From contig NZ_JADEUG010000021.1 in NCBI RefSeq assembly GCF_015163665.1, forward strand, positions 1 to 59,435: 59,435 nucleotides of DNA, in the 5' to 3' direction. A program made the translations under genes and the position numbers. Positions within the stretch are counted from its first letter, which is position 1; each line of letters starts with the position of its first letter. Shown here piece by piece: positions 26,349 to 37,686 of this stretch. Origin of the DNA: Xenorhabdus sp. BG5. GTDB taxonomy: Bacteria > Pseudomonadota > Gammaproteobacteria > Enterobacterales > Enterobacteriaceae. The notes under the pieces are model-generated. The model saw only the letters and a list, made by a program, of their open reading frames with translations, was not told where the DNA came from and made no database searches.

Positions 26349-27176
26349 GTGGCACAACGAGATTATGTGAGTCGCGGGCGTAACAATCCCCGTCGGAAAA
26401 GTACTGGTAAGAAAAAAAATCAGGCTCAAGGATTACCCAAAACTACATTAGCCGTTGCTGTAGCCTTGGTGGTCATATTTATTGGTGGACTTTATTTCAT
26501 CGTAGTACACAATAAACAGGAAAAAAATAAGCAGGAAGAAAGTGGACAAAATGCCTCACAGTCTCATCATCAAACCAAGGGGCACGGCCTGCCACCAAAA
26601 CCAGAAGAACGCTGGAGTTATATCAAAGAATTGGAAAATCGCCCTGTTAATGAATCTTCCATCCAAGAAGGCAATGCAACAATAAATCAACCGCCAAACC
26701 AACATCCTCAATTAACGTCTGAGCAGAAACAGTTACTCGAACAAATACAAGCAGATATGCGCCAACCACCTATTTCATTGAAAGAAGTGCCTTATAACAG
26801 TGAACCGATCCCACGTTCACGTGTGTTGATCAACCCTCCTGCGCAGCAACAACATACTGAACAACATTCGCCAGAACAAAAGTCAGCCGCCGTGCCGGAA
26901 AAAAGGCCTTCAACGTCTTCCCAAGCCAATACAAAGTCTGAGGTAAATGAGACGAAATTGATGCTACAATGCGGTTCTTTCCGCACAATGGAGCAAGCGG
27001 AATCCGTCCGTGCCAGCCTTGCATTCGCAGGCATTGAAAGTCAGATTACCACGAAAGACAATTGGAACCGTGTTGTACTTGGCCCTTATAAAAATAAAGC
27101 CAGCGCTGAGAAAATGCGCGAACGTGTCGCAGGTGCCGGTGTACCTGGCTGTATTCTCCGCCCTACCGGGGGTTGA
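26349..27176 (+). CDS. ftsN: Cell division protein FtsN
   Basis: Late divisome protein that triggers septal peptidoglycan synthesis. A short basic cytoplasmic tail (RDYVSRGRNNPRRKS), one transmembrane helix (LAVAVALVVIFIGGLYFIVV, residues about 35-54), a long low-complexity Gln/Pro-rich periplasmic linker and a C-terminal SPOR domain (about residues 198-272, LMLQCGSFRTMEQAESV) that binds denuded glycan. The start codon is GTG. 275 residues, shorter than E. coli's 319, mostly in the linker. Confidence 0.94.
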   Translation: MAQRDYVSRGRNNPRRKSTGKKKNQAQGLPKTTLAVAVALVVIFIGGLYFIVVHNKQEKNKQEESGQNASQSHHQTKGHGLPPKPEERWSYIKELENRPVNESSIQEGNATINQPPNQHPQLTSEQKQLLEQIQADMRQPPISLKEVPYNSEPIPRSRVLINPPAQQQHTEQHSPEQKSAAVPEKRPSTSSQANTKSEVNETKLMLQCGSFRTMEQAESVRASLAFAGIESQITTKDNWNRVVLGPYKNKASAEKMRERVAGAGVPGCILRPTGG

Positions 27177-27313
27177 AAAAGCGGAAAGCTCCCCCATCTT
27201 AATCTCTAATAATATACACATGGTGCTTTTATCAGCAGCACGCAATCAATTGTGGGATAACAAATTAATGCTCCGTGTGTATCATCTTCTATTTTGTAAC
27301 CAGGGGCTAACTC

Positions 27314-27844
27314 GTGACTACAATCGTAAGTGTTCGCCGTAATGGCAAAGTTGTCATCGGTGGTGATGGACAAGCAACAATGGGTCATACCGTTATGAAA
27401 GGCAATGTCCGCAAAGTACGCCGCCTTTACCACGACAAAGTCATCGCGGGTTTTGCCGGCGGTACTGCTGATGCTTTCACGCTGTTCGAGCTGTTTGAAC
27501 GGAAACTCGAAATGCATCAAGGGCACCTGACCAAAGCAGCCGTTGAACTAGCCAAAGATTGGCGAACGGACCGCATGCTGCGCAAGCTGGAAGCCCTGCT
27601 TGCTGTCGCAGATGAGAATTCTTCTCTGATCATTACAGGCAATGGTGATGTGATTCAGCCAGAAAATGACCTTATCGCCATTGGTTCCGGTGGGTCATAC
27701 GCACAGGCGGCTGCCCGCGCTATGCTGGAAACAACCGAACTCGGAGCCAGAGAAATCGCAGAACGCGCTTTAACTATCGCTGGCGATATCTGCATCTACA
27801 CCAACCATAATCACAACTTCGAAGAACTGCCTTCGAAAGAGTAA
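27314..27844 (+). CDS. hslV: ATP-dependent protease peptidase subunit HslV
   Basis: Proteolytic core of the HslUV (ClpYQ) two-ring protease. After removal of the initiator, Thr2 ([10 protein letters not shown]) is the N-terminal nucleophile. The start is GTG, supported by AGGGGCT upstream. 176 residues. It begins about 140 bp after ftsN and is followed 12 bp later by hslU. Confidence 0.97.
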   Translation: MTTIVSVRRNGKVVIGGDGQATMGHTVMKGNVRKVRRLYHDKVIAGFAGGTADAFTLFELFERKLEMHQGHLTKAAVELAKDWRTDRMLRKLEALLAVADENSSLIITGNGDVIQPENDLIAIGSGGSYAQAAARAMLETTELGAREIAERALTIAGDICIYTNHNHNFEELPSKE

Positions 27845-27856
27845 AGGATAGATAGT

Positions 27857-29188
27857 ATGTCTGAAATGACTCCTCGCGAAATTGTCAGCGAACTAAACAA
27901 TCATATTATCGGTCAGGACAAAGCAAAACGTGCCGTTGCTATTGCCCTACGTAACCGCTGGCGTCGCATGCAGTTAGATGAATCACTGCGTTATGAAGTC
28001 ACGCCAAAAAATATTTTGATGATAGGCCCAACCGGTGTCGGTAAAACCGAGATTGCCCGTCGTCTGGCAAAACTGGCCAATGCTCCTTTTATCAAAGTTG
28101 AAGCCACTAAGTTCACCGAAGTGGGTTATGTCGGTAAAGAAGTCGATTCCATTATTCGTGATCTCACTGACGTAGCAGTAAAGATAGTGCGTCTGCAATC
28201 CATTGAGAAGAACCGCTATCGTGCAGAAGAGTTAGCAGAAGAACGTATTTTGGATGTCCTGCTGCCACCAGCAAAAAATAACTGGGGACAAACTGAAACT
28301 CAAGCTGAACCGTCTTCAACCCGTCAGGCATTCCGCAAGAAATTGCGTGAAGGCCAGTTAGACGATAAAGAAATTGAAATTGAAGTTTCAGCCGCCCCAG
28401 TTGGTGTTGAAATCATGGCACCTCCGGGCATGGAAGAGATGACGAATCAGTTACAATCCATGTTCCAAAACCTGGCAGGCCAGCGTCAAAAAAATCGTAA
28501 GATGAAAATCAAAGACGCATTCAAGTTGCTGGTCGAAGAAGAAGCGGCAAAACTGGTCAATCCTGAAGAACTGAAACAGCAGGCAATTGATGCTGTTGAA
28601 CAACACGGCATCGTTTTCATTGATGAGATCGATAAGATTTGTAAACGCGGTCAAACTTCCGGTCCAGATGTTTCCCGTGAAGGTGTTCAGCGCGATCTGC
28701 TGCCACTTGTCGAAGGTTGCACCGTTTCCACTAAACACGGCATGGTCAAAACTGATCACATCCTGTTTATCGCCTCTGGTGCATTCCAGGTTGCCAGCCC
28801 TTCTGATCTGATCCCAGAACTTCAAGGCCGCTTGCCAATCCGCGTTGAATTGCAAGCCCTGACTACCGAAGACTTTGAACGTATCCTGACCGAACCAAAT
28901 GCTTCACTGACTGAACAGTACAAAGCTCTGATGGCAACGGAAGGCATGGGCATTGAATTCACGGCTGACGGTATCCGTAAAATCGCGGAAGCAGCATGGC
29001 AAGTCAATGAAACTACTGAAAACATCGGTGCCCGTCGTTTGCACACCGTGCTTGAACGTATGATGGAAGACATCTCTTTCGACGCCAGCGAACGTCAAGG
29101 ACAAACTGTCGAAATCAATGCCGCTTACGTCAAAGAGCACTTGGACGAACTGGTTGCAGATGAAGATTTGAGTCGGTTTATTTTATAA
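27857..29188 (+). CDS. hslU: AAA+ unfoldase HslU
   Basis: ATPase ring that unfolds substrates for HslV. Walker [16 protein letters not shown], Walker [11 protein letters not shown], an intermediate (I) domain in the middle, and the C-terminal tail LSRFIL that inserts into HslV to activate it. 443 residues, as in E. coli. Translationally close to hslV (12 bp). Confidence 0.97.
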   Translation: MSEMTPREIVSELNNHIIGQDKAKRAVAIALRNRWRRMQLDESLRYEVTPKNILMIGPTGVGKTEIARRLAKLANAPFIKVEATKFTEVGYVGKEVDSIIRDLTDVAVKIVRLQSIEKNRYRAEELAEERILDVLLPPAKNNWGQTETQAEPSSTRQAFRKKLREGQLDDKEIEIEVSAAPVGVEIMAPPGMEEMTNQLQSMFQNLAGQRQKNRKMKIKDAFKLLVEEEAAKLVNPEELKQQAIDAVEQHGIVFIDEIDKICKRGQTSGPDVSREGVQRDLLPLVEGCTVSTKHGMVKTDHILFIASGAFQVASPSDLIPELQGRLPIRVELQALTTEDFERILTEPNASLTEQYKALMATEGMGIEFTADGIRKIAEAAWQVNETTENIGARRLHTVLERMMEDISFDASERQGQTVEINAAYVKEHLDELVADEDLSRFIL

Positions 29189-29234
29189 TCAGTCATATTA
29201 TTGGTTTGATTAGAGCCAATAATTCGCCGGACTT

Positions 29235-29275
29235 AGGCAAAATGGGGGGCTTTTAGCCTCCCGTTTTGCTATTTT
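29235..29275 (+). terminator. Terminator after hslU
   Basis: Long stem GGCAAAATGGGGGGCT / AGCCTCCCGTTTTGCT with small mismatches, loop TTTT, then ATTTTC. Well placed 47 bp after hslU. Confidence 0.8.
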
Positions 29276-29306
29276 CGATGGTATAAAATTTATTACATCA
29301 ATCATA

Positions 29307-30242
29307 ATGACAAACAGTGACAATATGAGCTCAACAACGTCTATCAGTCAGATGCAGGCATGGCTGGAAAGTTTACGCCCCAAAACGCTCCCACTGGCCG
29401 TTGCTGCCGTCATAACGGGCTCAGCACTTGCGTCATGGACCGGACATTTCAAATGGCCTGTCGCGTTACTGGCTTTATTAACTGCGGCCCTGCTGCAAAT
29501 TCTTTCTAACCTCGCCAACGATTATGGTGATGTCACCAAAGGCAGTGACACAGAAAAGCGCATTGGTCCAAATCGTGGTATGCAAAAAGGCCTGATTACT
29601 GCAAAGCAGATGAAAAATGCCTTGAAGCTCACTGTATTATTCTCTTGCTTATCAGGAAGTTCCCTAATTGCTGTAGCTTGCAATAACCCCAACGATATTA
29701 TCGGTTTTTTGATCCTAGGGTTACTGGCGATTGTCGCCGCTATCACTTATACAGTGGGTACGCGTCCTTATGGCTATCTGGGGTTGGGAGACATTTCTGT
29801 CCTGATTTTCTTTGGCTATTTGAGCGTTCTTGGAACCTACTATCTGCAAGCTGGTACTTTTTCCATAAGCACCGTTTTGCCCGCAACTGCCAGTGGCTTA
29901 CTTTCCGTGGCAGTCTTGAACATTAATAACTTACGCGATATCGAAAGTGATCGCCAAAACGGCAAAAATACGCTGGCTGTCCGGTTAGGAGGAAAAAAGG
30001 CTCGCTATTACCATGCCGTCGTTCTGCTAACGGCCATGCTCTGCTTCGTCACCTTCACGCTCCTATACCTGAATAATTGGTTTAGTTGGTTGTTCCTGCT
30101 CGCTTTTCCTCTACTGTTAAAACAGATGATACAAGTGTTACGTGATCCAACCGCTGAAGGTATGCGCCCCAAATTGGTACAAATGGTTAAAGCAGCATTA
30201 TTGACTAATATTCTGTTTTCCATAGGATTGGTATTCAATTAA
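29307..30242 (+). CDS. menA: 1,4-dihydroxy-2-naphthoate octaprenyltransferase
   Basis: Membrane prenyltransferase of menaquinone synthesis (UbiA superfamily). It has the prenyl-diphosphate/Mg2+ motif LSNLANDYGDVTKGSDT and the second Asp-rich motif INNLRDIESDRQNGKNT, with about eight membrane segments. 311 residues (308 in E. coli). The start at 29307 lacks a good ribosome site, and ATG 29325 is an alternative. Genomic order hslU-menA-rraA is conserved. Confidence 0.95.
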   Translation: MTNSDNMSSTTSISQMQAWLESLRPKTLPLAVAAVITGSALASWTGHFKWPVALLALLTAALLQILSNLANDYGDVTKGSDTEKRIGPNRGMQKGLITAKQMKNALKLTVLFSCLSGSSLIAVACNNPNDIIGFLILGLLAIVAAITYTVGTRPYGYLGLGDISVLIFFGYLSVLGTYYLQAGTFSISTVLPATASGLLSVAVLNINNLRDIESDRQNGKNTLAVRLGGKKARYYHAVVLLTAMLCFVTFTLLYLNNWFSWLFLLAFPLLLKQMIQVLRDPTAEGMRPKLVQMVKAALLTNILFSIGLVFN

Positions 30243-30350
30243 GCAAATAGGCATCAATTTTACATATAGGTTTCAAGATTGATGGTTTTGCCAACACTGG
30301 CTTTAAAAGGATATACTGTCCGTTCCTTGCATAAACCAGACGTAAATCCC

Positions 30351-30839
30351 ATGAAATATGATACTTCCGAACTTTGTGATATCTATCAAGAAGATATAAA
30401 TGTGGTAGAACCAATCTTCACCAATTTTGGTGGGCGTACTTCATTTGGTGGTCAGATCATCACAGTGAAATGTTTTGAGGACAATGGCCTCCTTTATGAT
30501 TTACTTGAAGAAAACGGACAGGGTCGCATTTTGCTCGTTGATGGTGGTGGATCAGTACGCAAGGCACTCGTTGATGCCGAACTGGCTCAACTCGCTGTCA
30601 ATAATGAGTGGGAAGGCATTGTCGTCTATGGCGCAGTGCGTCAAGTCGATTATCTCGCAGAGCTTGATATTGGTATTCAAGCAATGGCTGCTATTCCTGC
30701 TGGCTCCAATAGCGAAGGGGTGGGAGAAAGTGATATCAGAGTGAATTTTGGTGGCGTCACATTCTTCTCCGGTGACTATCTCTACGCAGATAATACTGGC
30801 ATTGTTTTATCTGATTTCCCTCTGGAGATTGAGGAATAG
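30351..30839 (+). CDS. rraA: Regulator of RNase E activity A
   Basis: Trimeric protein that binds RNase E and inhibits its endonuclease action, altering mRNA decay. The frame is open from 30279, but ATG 30351 ([15 protein letters not shown]) reproduces the E. coli N-terminus, giving 162 residues (161 in E. coli). [15 protein letters not shown] and the C-terminal [19 protein letters not shown] are family hallmarks. The transcript would run into the insertion-sequence relic that follows. Confidence 0.95.
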   Translation: MKYDTSELCDIYQEDINVVEPIFTNFGGRTSFGGQIITVKCFEDNGLLYDLLEENGQGRILLVDGGGSVRKALVDAELAQLAVNNEWEGIVVYGAVRQVDYLAELDIGIQAMAAIPAGSNSEGVGESDIRVNFGGVTFFSGDYLYADNTGIVLSDFPLEIEE

Positions 30840-30871
30840 CTAAGTTAAAGGGGAGATAAAAAAGGGCGCAA

Positions 30872-31049
30872 TTATTGTTGATTTTGCCCATAAGCCTGAA
30901 GGTCTCTCGTCCAACGAGCTTGTTCAATGAGCCCAATAACCTGCTGCTTATCAGGCGCAAAGAGCAAAACGGAATGCGCATGCATACCTCTGGAACGTTT
31001 ATTGGATGTGGTGTGCCCCATCTCATCTCGCCGTAGGGTGGGTAAATTC
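30872..31049 (-). pseudogene. Transposase fragment (probably IS4-type)
   Basis: The minus-strand frame from about 31049 reads RWNLPTLRRDEMGHTTSN, then RSRGMHAHSVLLFAPDKQ and VIGLIEQARWTRDL, ending at TAA 30872. The pattern (GHTTSN, MHAHSVL, VIGLIEQ) resembles the N-terminal catalytic region of IS4-group transposases, to my memory of that family. There is an in-frame stop immediately upstream and no C-terminal part. It is not functional. Confidence 0.55.
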
Positions 31050-31094
31050 CAGCGAGATCCTTATACCACTACAGGCAGAAAAAGGGTCAAAAAT

Positions 31095-31117
31095 ATCCCT
31101 CGATTCAATCGAGGGAT
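31095..31117. repeat. Perfect short hairpin inside the IS relic
   Basis: ATCCCTCGATT / AATCGAGGGAT around a single C. No convincing T run follows on either strand, so terminator function is uncertain. Confidence 0.5.
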
Positions 31118-31172
31118 TTGTGTAGAAGAGACAGGCAATTATCGCCCTTTTTCAGCTAAGCTATTGGATACT

Positions 31173-31415
31173 TTATTGTACATCTTCCATCTTACCCAAC
31201 AGAGTGCGTAAGCGTTCTTGCCATGCCGATTGTTCTTGTTTGAGCTGCTCATTTTCACGTACCAGAGAATCACGGCTATCTGCCATATTCTGGACATCCT
31301 GAGATAAGACGGCATTCTTTTCTTTTAATTCTTCAATTTCCATTTGCAGCAAAGTGATGGTATCAATCGCCTGCTGAACTTTAGATTCTAGCTTCTCAAA
31401 AACTTCAAATGACAT
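31173..31415 (-). CDS. zapB: Cell division factor ZapB
   Basis: Small, almost entirely coiled-coil protein that, with ZapA and MatP, organises the Z-ring. It has 80 residues with heptad-like leucine/glutamate pattern ([20 protein letters not shown]). It diverges from glpF, as in E. coli. Confidence 0.94.
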   Translation of the reverse strand: MSFEVFEKLESKVQQAIDTITLLQMEIEELKEKNAVLSQDVQNMADSRDSLVRENEQLKQEQSAWQERLRTLLGKMEDVQ

Positions 31416-31525
31416 TCTGGGGCCCCTCTTGTAAGCAATGTTATTGATTGTATTTAGCCTATTAACATCTGTCTAGTTTCATCCTTGCAATGTGCGGCAT
31501 AACGCGAAATATAATGACCAAACCC

Positions 31526-31547
31526 AAATGTCTGTAAGATCACATTT
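31526..31547. promoter_or_regulatory. CRP-cAMP binding site upstream of glpF
   Basis: A 22-bp near-match to the CRP consensus, with left arm AAATGT and right arm GATCACATTT (the right half is perfect). It lies in the 328-bp zapB-glpF gap, about 200 bp before glpF, in keeping with catabolite control of glycerol uptake. TTCGCTAT and ATTAACGAT near 31620-31650 look like GlpR half-operators, but I would not insist. No gene is seen in 31416-31743. Confidence 0.7.
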
Positions 31548-31743
31548 CCAAGCTCAATAAAACTGCAAATAAATGCGAATTCGCTCATTTTGTTGACGCA
31601 ACACGCAGATTTCAATTTCGCTATTTCTCGTTTACGCGCATTAACGATAAATTCACAGGCACCTTTCTCTTAGTACATAAGAAAGGACTAATAATTAATC
31701 TCTCTCCTCCCTTGTACTTTGTTATTGGATATAGGATATAGAA

Positions 31744-32541
31744 ATGAGCCAGACCACAACTCCAACCTTATCAGGTCAATGCATTTCCGAATTTCTGGGT
31801 ACTGCGTTGCTCGTTTTTTTTGGCTTAGGCTGCGTTGCTGCTGCCCGGATCGCCGGAGCACAACTGGGTTTATGGGAAATCAGTATTATCTGGGGCTTTG
31901 GCGTCGCCCTGGCAGTTTATCTCACTGCCGGAATTTCAGGCGCACATCTTAACCCCGCAGTGACCATTGCATTATGCCTATTTGCCAATTTCGACAGCAG
32001 AAAAGTGCTGCCTTATATCATTGCCCAAATGCTCGGTGGCTTTGTCGCAGCACTCATCATCTATATGATGTATTACAACCTGTTCCTCGATTATGAGCAA
32101 GTTCACAACATCGTTCGCGGCTCGCAGGAAAGTCTTTTTACTGCGGGGGTTTTCTCCACTTACCCCGCTGCCCAGATCTCCGTATTTCATGCGTTTATCG
32201 TTGAAGTTATTATCGCGGCCGTTCTGTTATGCCTGATCCTGTCCCTGACAGATGATGGCAATGGCATTCCACGAGGACCTTTGGCACCTTTGTTAATCGG
32301 GATTCTTATTGCAGTTATCGGTGGCTCGTTTGGCCCACTGACCGGATTTGCCTTGAATCCAGCTCGTGACTTCGGCCCCAAATTAGTTGCTTACTTGACT
32401 GGCTGGGGAGACATTGCCCTAACCGGAGGCAGAGATATTCCTTATTGCCTTGTTCCGTTGGTAGCTCCTATCGTTGGCGCGATTTTAGGTGCTTTTGGCT
32501 ACCGCAAGCTGATTACTCGCCATTTACCGCGCGAGATTTAA
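31744..32541 (+). CDS. glpF: Glycerol uptake facilitator (aquaglyceroporin)
   Basis: Inner-membrane channel for glycerol. Both pore-lining NPA motifs are present (AHLNPAVT near residue 67 and FALNPARD near residue 203). Six membrane helices, and 265 residues against 281 in E. coli. It precedes glpK by 24 bp, so entry and phosphorylation of glycerol are coexpressed. Confidence 0.96.
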   Translation: MSQTTTPTLSGQCISEFLGTALLVFFGLGCVAAARIAGAQLGLWEISIIWGFGVALAVYLTAGISGAHLNPAVTIALCLFANFDSRKVLPYIIAQMLGGFVAALIIYMMYYNLFLDYEQVHNIVRGSQESLFTAGVFSTYPAAQISVFHAFIVEVIIAAVLLCLILSLTDDGNGIPRGPLAPLLIGILIAVIGGSFGPLTGFALNPARDFGPKLVAYLTGWGDIALTGGRDIPYCLVPLVAPIVGAILGAFGYRKLITRHLPREI

Positions 32542-32550
32542 AATACATAA

Positions 32551-34089
<1,539 letters not shown>

Positions 34090-34114
34090 CCACGAAATAT
34101 TGAGCAAATGAGAT

Positions 34115-34164
34115 AAAGGCTTTGGCATCTGAGATTGTTTATACACTCTGCCAGAGCCTTTTTT
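34115..34164. terminator. Terminator between glpK and emrD
   Basis: Thirteen-bp stem AAAGGCTTTGGCA / TGCCAGAGCCTTT with one G-T pair, then T run. Convergent genes lie on either side, so it probably serves both. Confidence 0.8.
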
Positions 34165-34178
34165 AAACCCTATCGTTT

Positions 34179-35366
34179 CTATAAAGCCGTATGTTCCTGA
34201 CGCTGGAACCGCTGGGAAATAGGCAACCAACAAAATAGAATCAGCAATGACATGGAAAACATCAACATCCCAACACTAAATTGGCTATTTTGCGGTAGCA
34301 TCGCCGACAGCCCTGTTGCCACACCTGAACCGACATTCTGCAATCCCCCGACCAAAGCACCTGCTGCTCCTGCCAGATAAGGGAAAGGTTCCATCGCTCC
34401 CGTCGTCGCAAGTGGGAACAACATACCAGCGCCAAAAAAGAATAATGCGGCCGGTATCAACAAAGTCCAGATATTCATGATGCCAAACCAGCCGGGTAAC
34501 CACATCAAGATACCCGCCAGCAAGCAACAGATCACAGAGCGCCACATGAGGCGATAAAATGTTTTCCCTTCACGCCCCGCATACCATGCCCCAAAAAACG
34601 CCGCCGGAATTGGCAAAATAAAAAAGATACTGACAGTCAGGCTATCCAATCCTAAAACAGCGCCCATCAACACACCGCTACTGGCTTCAAAAACGGCAAT
34701 CCCAGCCAAACCACCCACCAACATGATCAGGTAAGAGACAAAAGCACCCTGCGAGAGTAATTGGTGGAAAGAAACCAGCATCGTACTATGTGCAATCCCT
34801 GTGGGACGGGTCTCCGGTAAATGCCGAGCCAGGAAGAAAGCAACGACAGCCCCTAGCATCAATAAGAATAAGTAGCAGGAGCGCCAACCAAAATAGTGAG
34901 CAACCATTCCACCAATCATGGGAGCAGCCAGCGGGCTAACCAATATAGCCATATTCAGCAAGCTATTGGCATAACGCAACGTCATCCCAGTATATAAATC
35001 TCGTGGCATGGTACGCACCATCACACCTGCAACACCAGTGCCCAATCCCTGTAATGCACTCGTCATCACCAGTACCAGCAAGTTTGGAGCAAACAGAGCA
35101 CATATTGTCGCCACCAAATAAATCGACATGCCGGCCAAAATCACAGGACGGCGCCCCACCTTGTCAGATAGCGGTCCATAAAAAAGTTGTGAAAACCCGT
35201 AAGAAAACAGATATGCCGCCATTACCCGCTGAACTTCTCCCGCGGGCTTATTAAGATCACTTGCCATATCAGCAATAACTGGCACATAGATTGTTTGCGT
35301 CATCTGCCCTACAGCGGTCAAGGCAATTAACATCAACAATAAATTAAAGTGTTCTATTTTTCTCAT
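34179..35366 (-). CDS. emrD: MFS multidrug efflux protein EmrD
   Basis: Twelve-helix proton-driven exporter of the Bcr/EmrD type. The sequence follows E. coli EmrD closely (GQMTQTIYVPVIADMA; YGPLSDKVGRRPVILAGMSI; the proline-rich helix FILPIPAAFFGAWYAGR). 395 residues. In E. coli emrD lies far away near ilvBN. Here it occupies the position where glpX stands in E. coli, reading against glpFK. Confidence 0.93.
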   Translation of the reverse strand: MRKIEHFNLLLMLIALTAVGQMTQTIYVPVIADMASDLNKPAGEVQRVMAAYLFSYGFSQLFYGPLSDKVGRRPVILAGMSIYLVATICALFAPNLLVLVMTSALQGLGTGVAGVMVRTMPRDLYTGMTLRYANSLLNMAILVSPLAAPMIGGMVAHYFGWRSCYLFLLMLGAVVAFFLARHLPETRPTGIAHSTMLVSFHQLLSQGAFVSYLIMLVGGLAGIAVFEASSGVLMGAVLGLDSLTVSIFFILPIPAAFFGAWYAGREGKTFYRLMWRSVICCLLAGILMWLPGWFGIMNIWTLLIPAALFFFGAGMLFPLATTGAMEPFPYLAGAAGALVGGLQNVGSGVATGLSAMLPQNSQFSVGMLMFSMSLLILFCWLPISQRFQRQEHTAL

Positions 35367-35681
35367 CGCACTTTATTCAACCACTCATTACAAACAGCCA
35401 TAGTGAACCCCTCAAGCCCTTAATAAAGAACCTGATGAATTAACTTCACTAGATAGATCCATTTGGTAAATCTATATTTTTTCTTTGCAGTATACAATTT
35501 TATATGAAGAAAAAATTACAGATATATTACCCATATATGTCAATAAAAATGTACATATCAGACCATGATATTGGCAAAATCCAGTTAATCGAACTGTAAC
35601 ACGTAATCGATAATGCTATCTCAAGTAATCACGTAGAATCGTTACAAAAAATCATCAATTTGTGTAGAGAGGTTAATCGTA
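35367..35681. other. Intergenic region, no gene seen
   Basis: 315 bp of AT-rich DNA between the divergent emrD and fpr genes. It should hold both promoters. I looked for a SoxS-type site before fpr and could not identify one with confidence. Confidence 0.6.
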
Positions 35682-36428
35682 ATGGCAAATTGGGTTACAG
35701 GAAAAGTTACCGACATAACCAACTGGACTGATTCGCTTTTCAGCATCAAAGTTCATGCACCAATAGAAAAATTCACCGCCGGACAATTTGCAAAACTTGC
35801 CCTGAAAATTGCGGAGGAACGCATCCAACGGGCTTACTCTTACGTCAACGCTCCCGATGACAATAATCTGGAATTTTATTTGGTTACCGTTCCTGAAGGA
35901 AAACTCAGTCCTCGATTGGCTGCACTAAAAATCGGTGATGAATTGCTGGTAACAGAGCAAGCTGCTGGGTTTTTCGTTCTTGATGAAATCCCTGACTGCC
36001 AAACACTCTGGATGCTTTCCACTGGCACTGCTATTGGGCCTTATCTTTCTATTCTCCAGCAAGGAACCGATCTGGATCGATTCAAAAATATCGTTTTGGT
36101 TCACGCGGTTAGATGGGGAACAGATTTAAGTTATTTACCTATGATGCAAGAATTAGAGAAAAAATTTCAGGGTAAACTGAGAATACAGACCATCGTCAGC
36201 CGAGAAAAATGGCCAAATTCACTCATGGGCAGAATTCCAGCATTAATTGAAAATGGCGAATTGGAATCGGCTGTCGGCTTACCCATTCAGGCAGAAAACA
36301 GCCATGTCATGCTGTGCGGGAATCCCCAAATGGTCAGGGATACCCAGCAACTATTAAAAGAGCAGCGTAATATGGCAAAACATCTGCGTCGTAAACCAGG
36401 CCATATTACCAGCGAGCAGTACTGGTAA
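35682..36428 (+). CDS. fpr: Ferredoxin/flavodoxin-NADP+ reductase
   Basis: FAD enzyme passing electrons from NADPH to flavodoxin or ferredoxin, useful in redox stress and radical-SAM activation. FAD motif RAYSYVN, NADP motif GTAIGPYLS and the C-terminal aromatic HITSEQYW typical of bacterial subclass I. 248 residues, as in E. coli. It ends exactly where the convergent yiiR ends. Confidence 0.96.
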   Translation: MANWVTGKVTDITNWTDSLFSIKVHAPIEKFTAGQFAKLALKIAEERIQRAYSYVNAPDDNNLEFYLVTVPEGKLSPRLAALKIGDELLVTEQAAGFFVLDEIPDCQTLWMLSTGTAIGPYLSILQQGTDLDRFKNIVLVHAVRWGTDLSYLPMMQELEKKFQGKLRIQTIVSREKWPNSLMGRIPALIENGELESAVGLPIQAENSHVMLCGNPQMVRDTQQLLKEQRNMAKHLRRKPGHITSEQYW

Positions 36429-36863
36429 TCAGTTTTCCTTGGCAGAAATATAATCAACTGTTTCTGCCATCTCACCAAAACGATTGGCGCCTTCTGTACC
36501 ACGGAATACACCACAATCTAACATCATCATGACAACAATTAGTGTCGGGACAAAACGCCCAATTCCCCACTGCCATATTGGTGCCATTGCGCTCCAATCA
36601 AGGGACAATAATATCCAGGCCAACACACATAGTAACATCCAGCCGCCACGTTTATTCCGGTCATGCAGGCGCTTAGAAAAAATTGCCGCTGTTGGATACA
36701 ATAGCAAAGCAACACCGACCGCCGCATAATTCATGGGGAGGACATTCATTCCATGCAATGTCAGAAGTATAAAGATCAAGGCGAAACAGATAGTTATGCC
36801 GATCCAAAACTCTCGCCTTCCAATTCGGCCTTTGAATGAAAATCCCCATTGTTGTAATGTCAT
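36429..36863 (-). CDS. yiiR: DUF805 membrane protein YiiR
   Basis: Small inner-membrane protein of unknown function. The DUF805 opening WGFSFKGRIGRREFWIG is obvious, followed by about four hydrophobic helices and the SKRLHDRNKRGG loop. The frame is open back to 37106, but ATG 36863 (MTLQQWGFSFKGR) is the start consistent with the family, giving 144 residues. The C-terminal 30 residues (GVFRGTEGANRFG) are typical. Stop codons of yiiR and fpr abut tail to tail. Confidence 0.88.
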   Translation of the reverse strand: MTLQQWGFSFKGRIGRREFWIGITICFALIFILLTLHGMNVLPMNYAAVGVALLLYPTAAIFSKRLHDRNKRGGWMLLCVLAWILLSLDWSAMAPIWQWGIGRFVPTLIVVMMMLDCGVFRGTEGANRFGEMAETVDYISAKEN

Positions 36864-36921
36864 GTACTCTTTTCCAATTGTGGATGCTGTTTTTCCAGGA
36901 TTTAACTCAGTGAGTAATAAG

Positions 36922-37542
36922 ATGAAAACAGGCATAAATAAACTTCTGGTGACAATTTTAATCGCTTTTGGCATCGTTTTACCATTCTCAGCCTCTGCCG
37001 ATGAGCTTTCAGGCACACCAGAAATAAACTCACCGTTAATGTACCTGTTGCCGGATTCCCCCACTTTCGAAGACACCATTCCTGTCTTTCGGGAGAAATT
37101 CAACAAAAAACACCCGGATACTCCCCTGTACGAATATCGGGTGATTGCAAGTACAGATATTTCTCAACCTTTCATCCGCGCCGCCAGTAAAATCAATGAC
37201 AAAATTTATTCTTCAGCGGTACTGGAACGAGGCAGCGAAAAAATTAAAAGTCTGCAAATTACCTTGCTGCCATCACAAAATAAACGAGAAGATGAACAAA
37301 ACCGTATATTGGCAAAGCAATATATCACAGCCCTGATTAGCCAATTTGAACCGACCTTTTCTCCTGAACAAGCCAACATTCAATTGGAAAGGCTTTTGCA
37401 GACAGCAGAAAACCGAACTGCTTTCAGTCAAAAAATGGGAGCAATGCGCTATATCATCGTAAGCAGCAGCGAAAATATAATGACCTTCGCAATTGAACCG
37501 ATTAAGCTATCGTTATCTGACACAGCAGCAAATGAAAATTAG
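36922..37542 (+). CDS. yiiQ: YiiQ-family periplasmic protein (DUF1454)
   Basis: Secreted protein of unknown role. ATG 36922 gives a clean signal peptide (MKTGINKLLVTILIAFGIV, cleavage near SASA-DE) and 206 residues. The upstream extension in the same frame, back to 36733, is the shadow of yiiR. RAASKINDKIY, SAVLERG and TFAIEPIKLSLSD match E. coli YiiQ. Located before tpiA as in E. coli. Confidence 0.87.
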   Translation: MKTGINKLLVTILIAFGIVLPFSASADELSGTPEINSPLMYLLPDSPTFEDTIPVFREKFNKKHPDTPLYEYRVIASTDISQPFIRAASKINDKIYSSAVLERGSEKIKSLQITLLPSQNKREDEQNRILAKQYITALISQFEPTFSPEQANIQLERLLQTAENRTAFSQKMGAMRYIIVSSSENIMTFAIEPIKLSLSDTAANEN

Positions 37543-37686
37543 TGACACAACGCAGAGCTATTCGCGTTGATGATCTTTATACTGTCGGGATTCCACTTAC
37601 AGGGAATGACACCACCATAATGTCATTCAAAGAAAGAATATTCATTCAGTTCGCAATTTGATTATTTTCTGGTTGGAGGGAAAAAT

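Larger units (their letters stand above)
30858..31152. mobile_element. Insertion-sequence relic bounded by inverted repeats
   Basis: An imperfect inverted repeat, AAAAAAGGGCGCAATTATTG (30858-30877) against CAATTATCGCCCTTTTT (31136-31152), brackets about 295 bp between rraA and zapB that contain a transposase fragment on the minus strand. The arms could be the element ends or could together act as a long terminator. It explains the otherwise gene-free stretch 30840-31172. Confidence 0.5.

Noticed and set aside
30757-31026. 89-codon minus-strand frame starting MRWGTPHPINVPEV
   Set aside because: The transposase similarity lies in a different frame of the same strand (GHTTSN and MHAHSVL). This frame has no recognisable content.
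36733-36921. N-terminal extension of the yiiQ frame
   Set aside because: It overlaps yiiR in antisense. The signal peptide begins at ATG 36922, which is the sensible start.
36864-37106. N-terminal extension of the yiiR frame
   Set aside because: It runs antisense through yiiQ. DUF805 proteins start at the WGFSFKGR region, matching ATG 36863.
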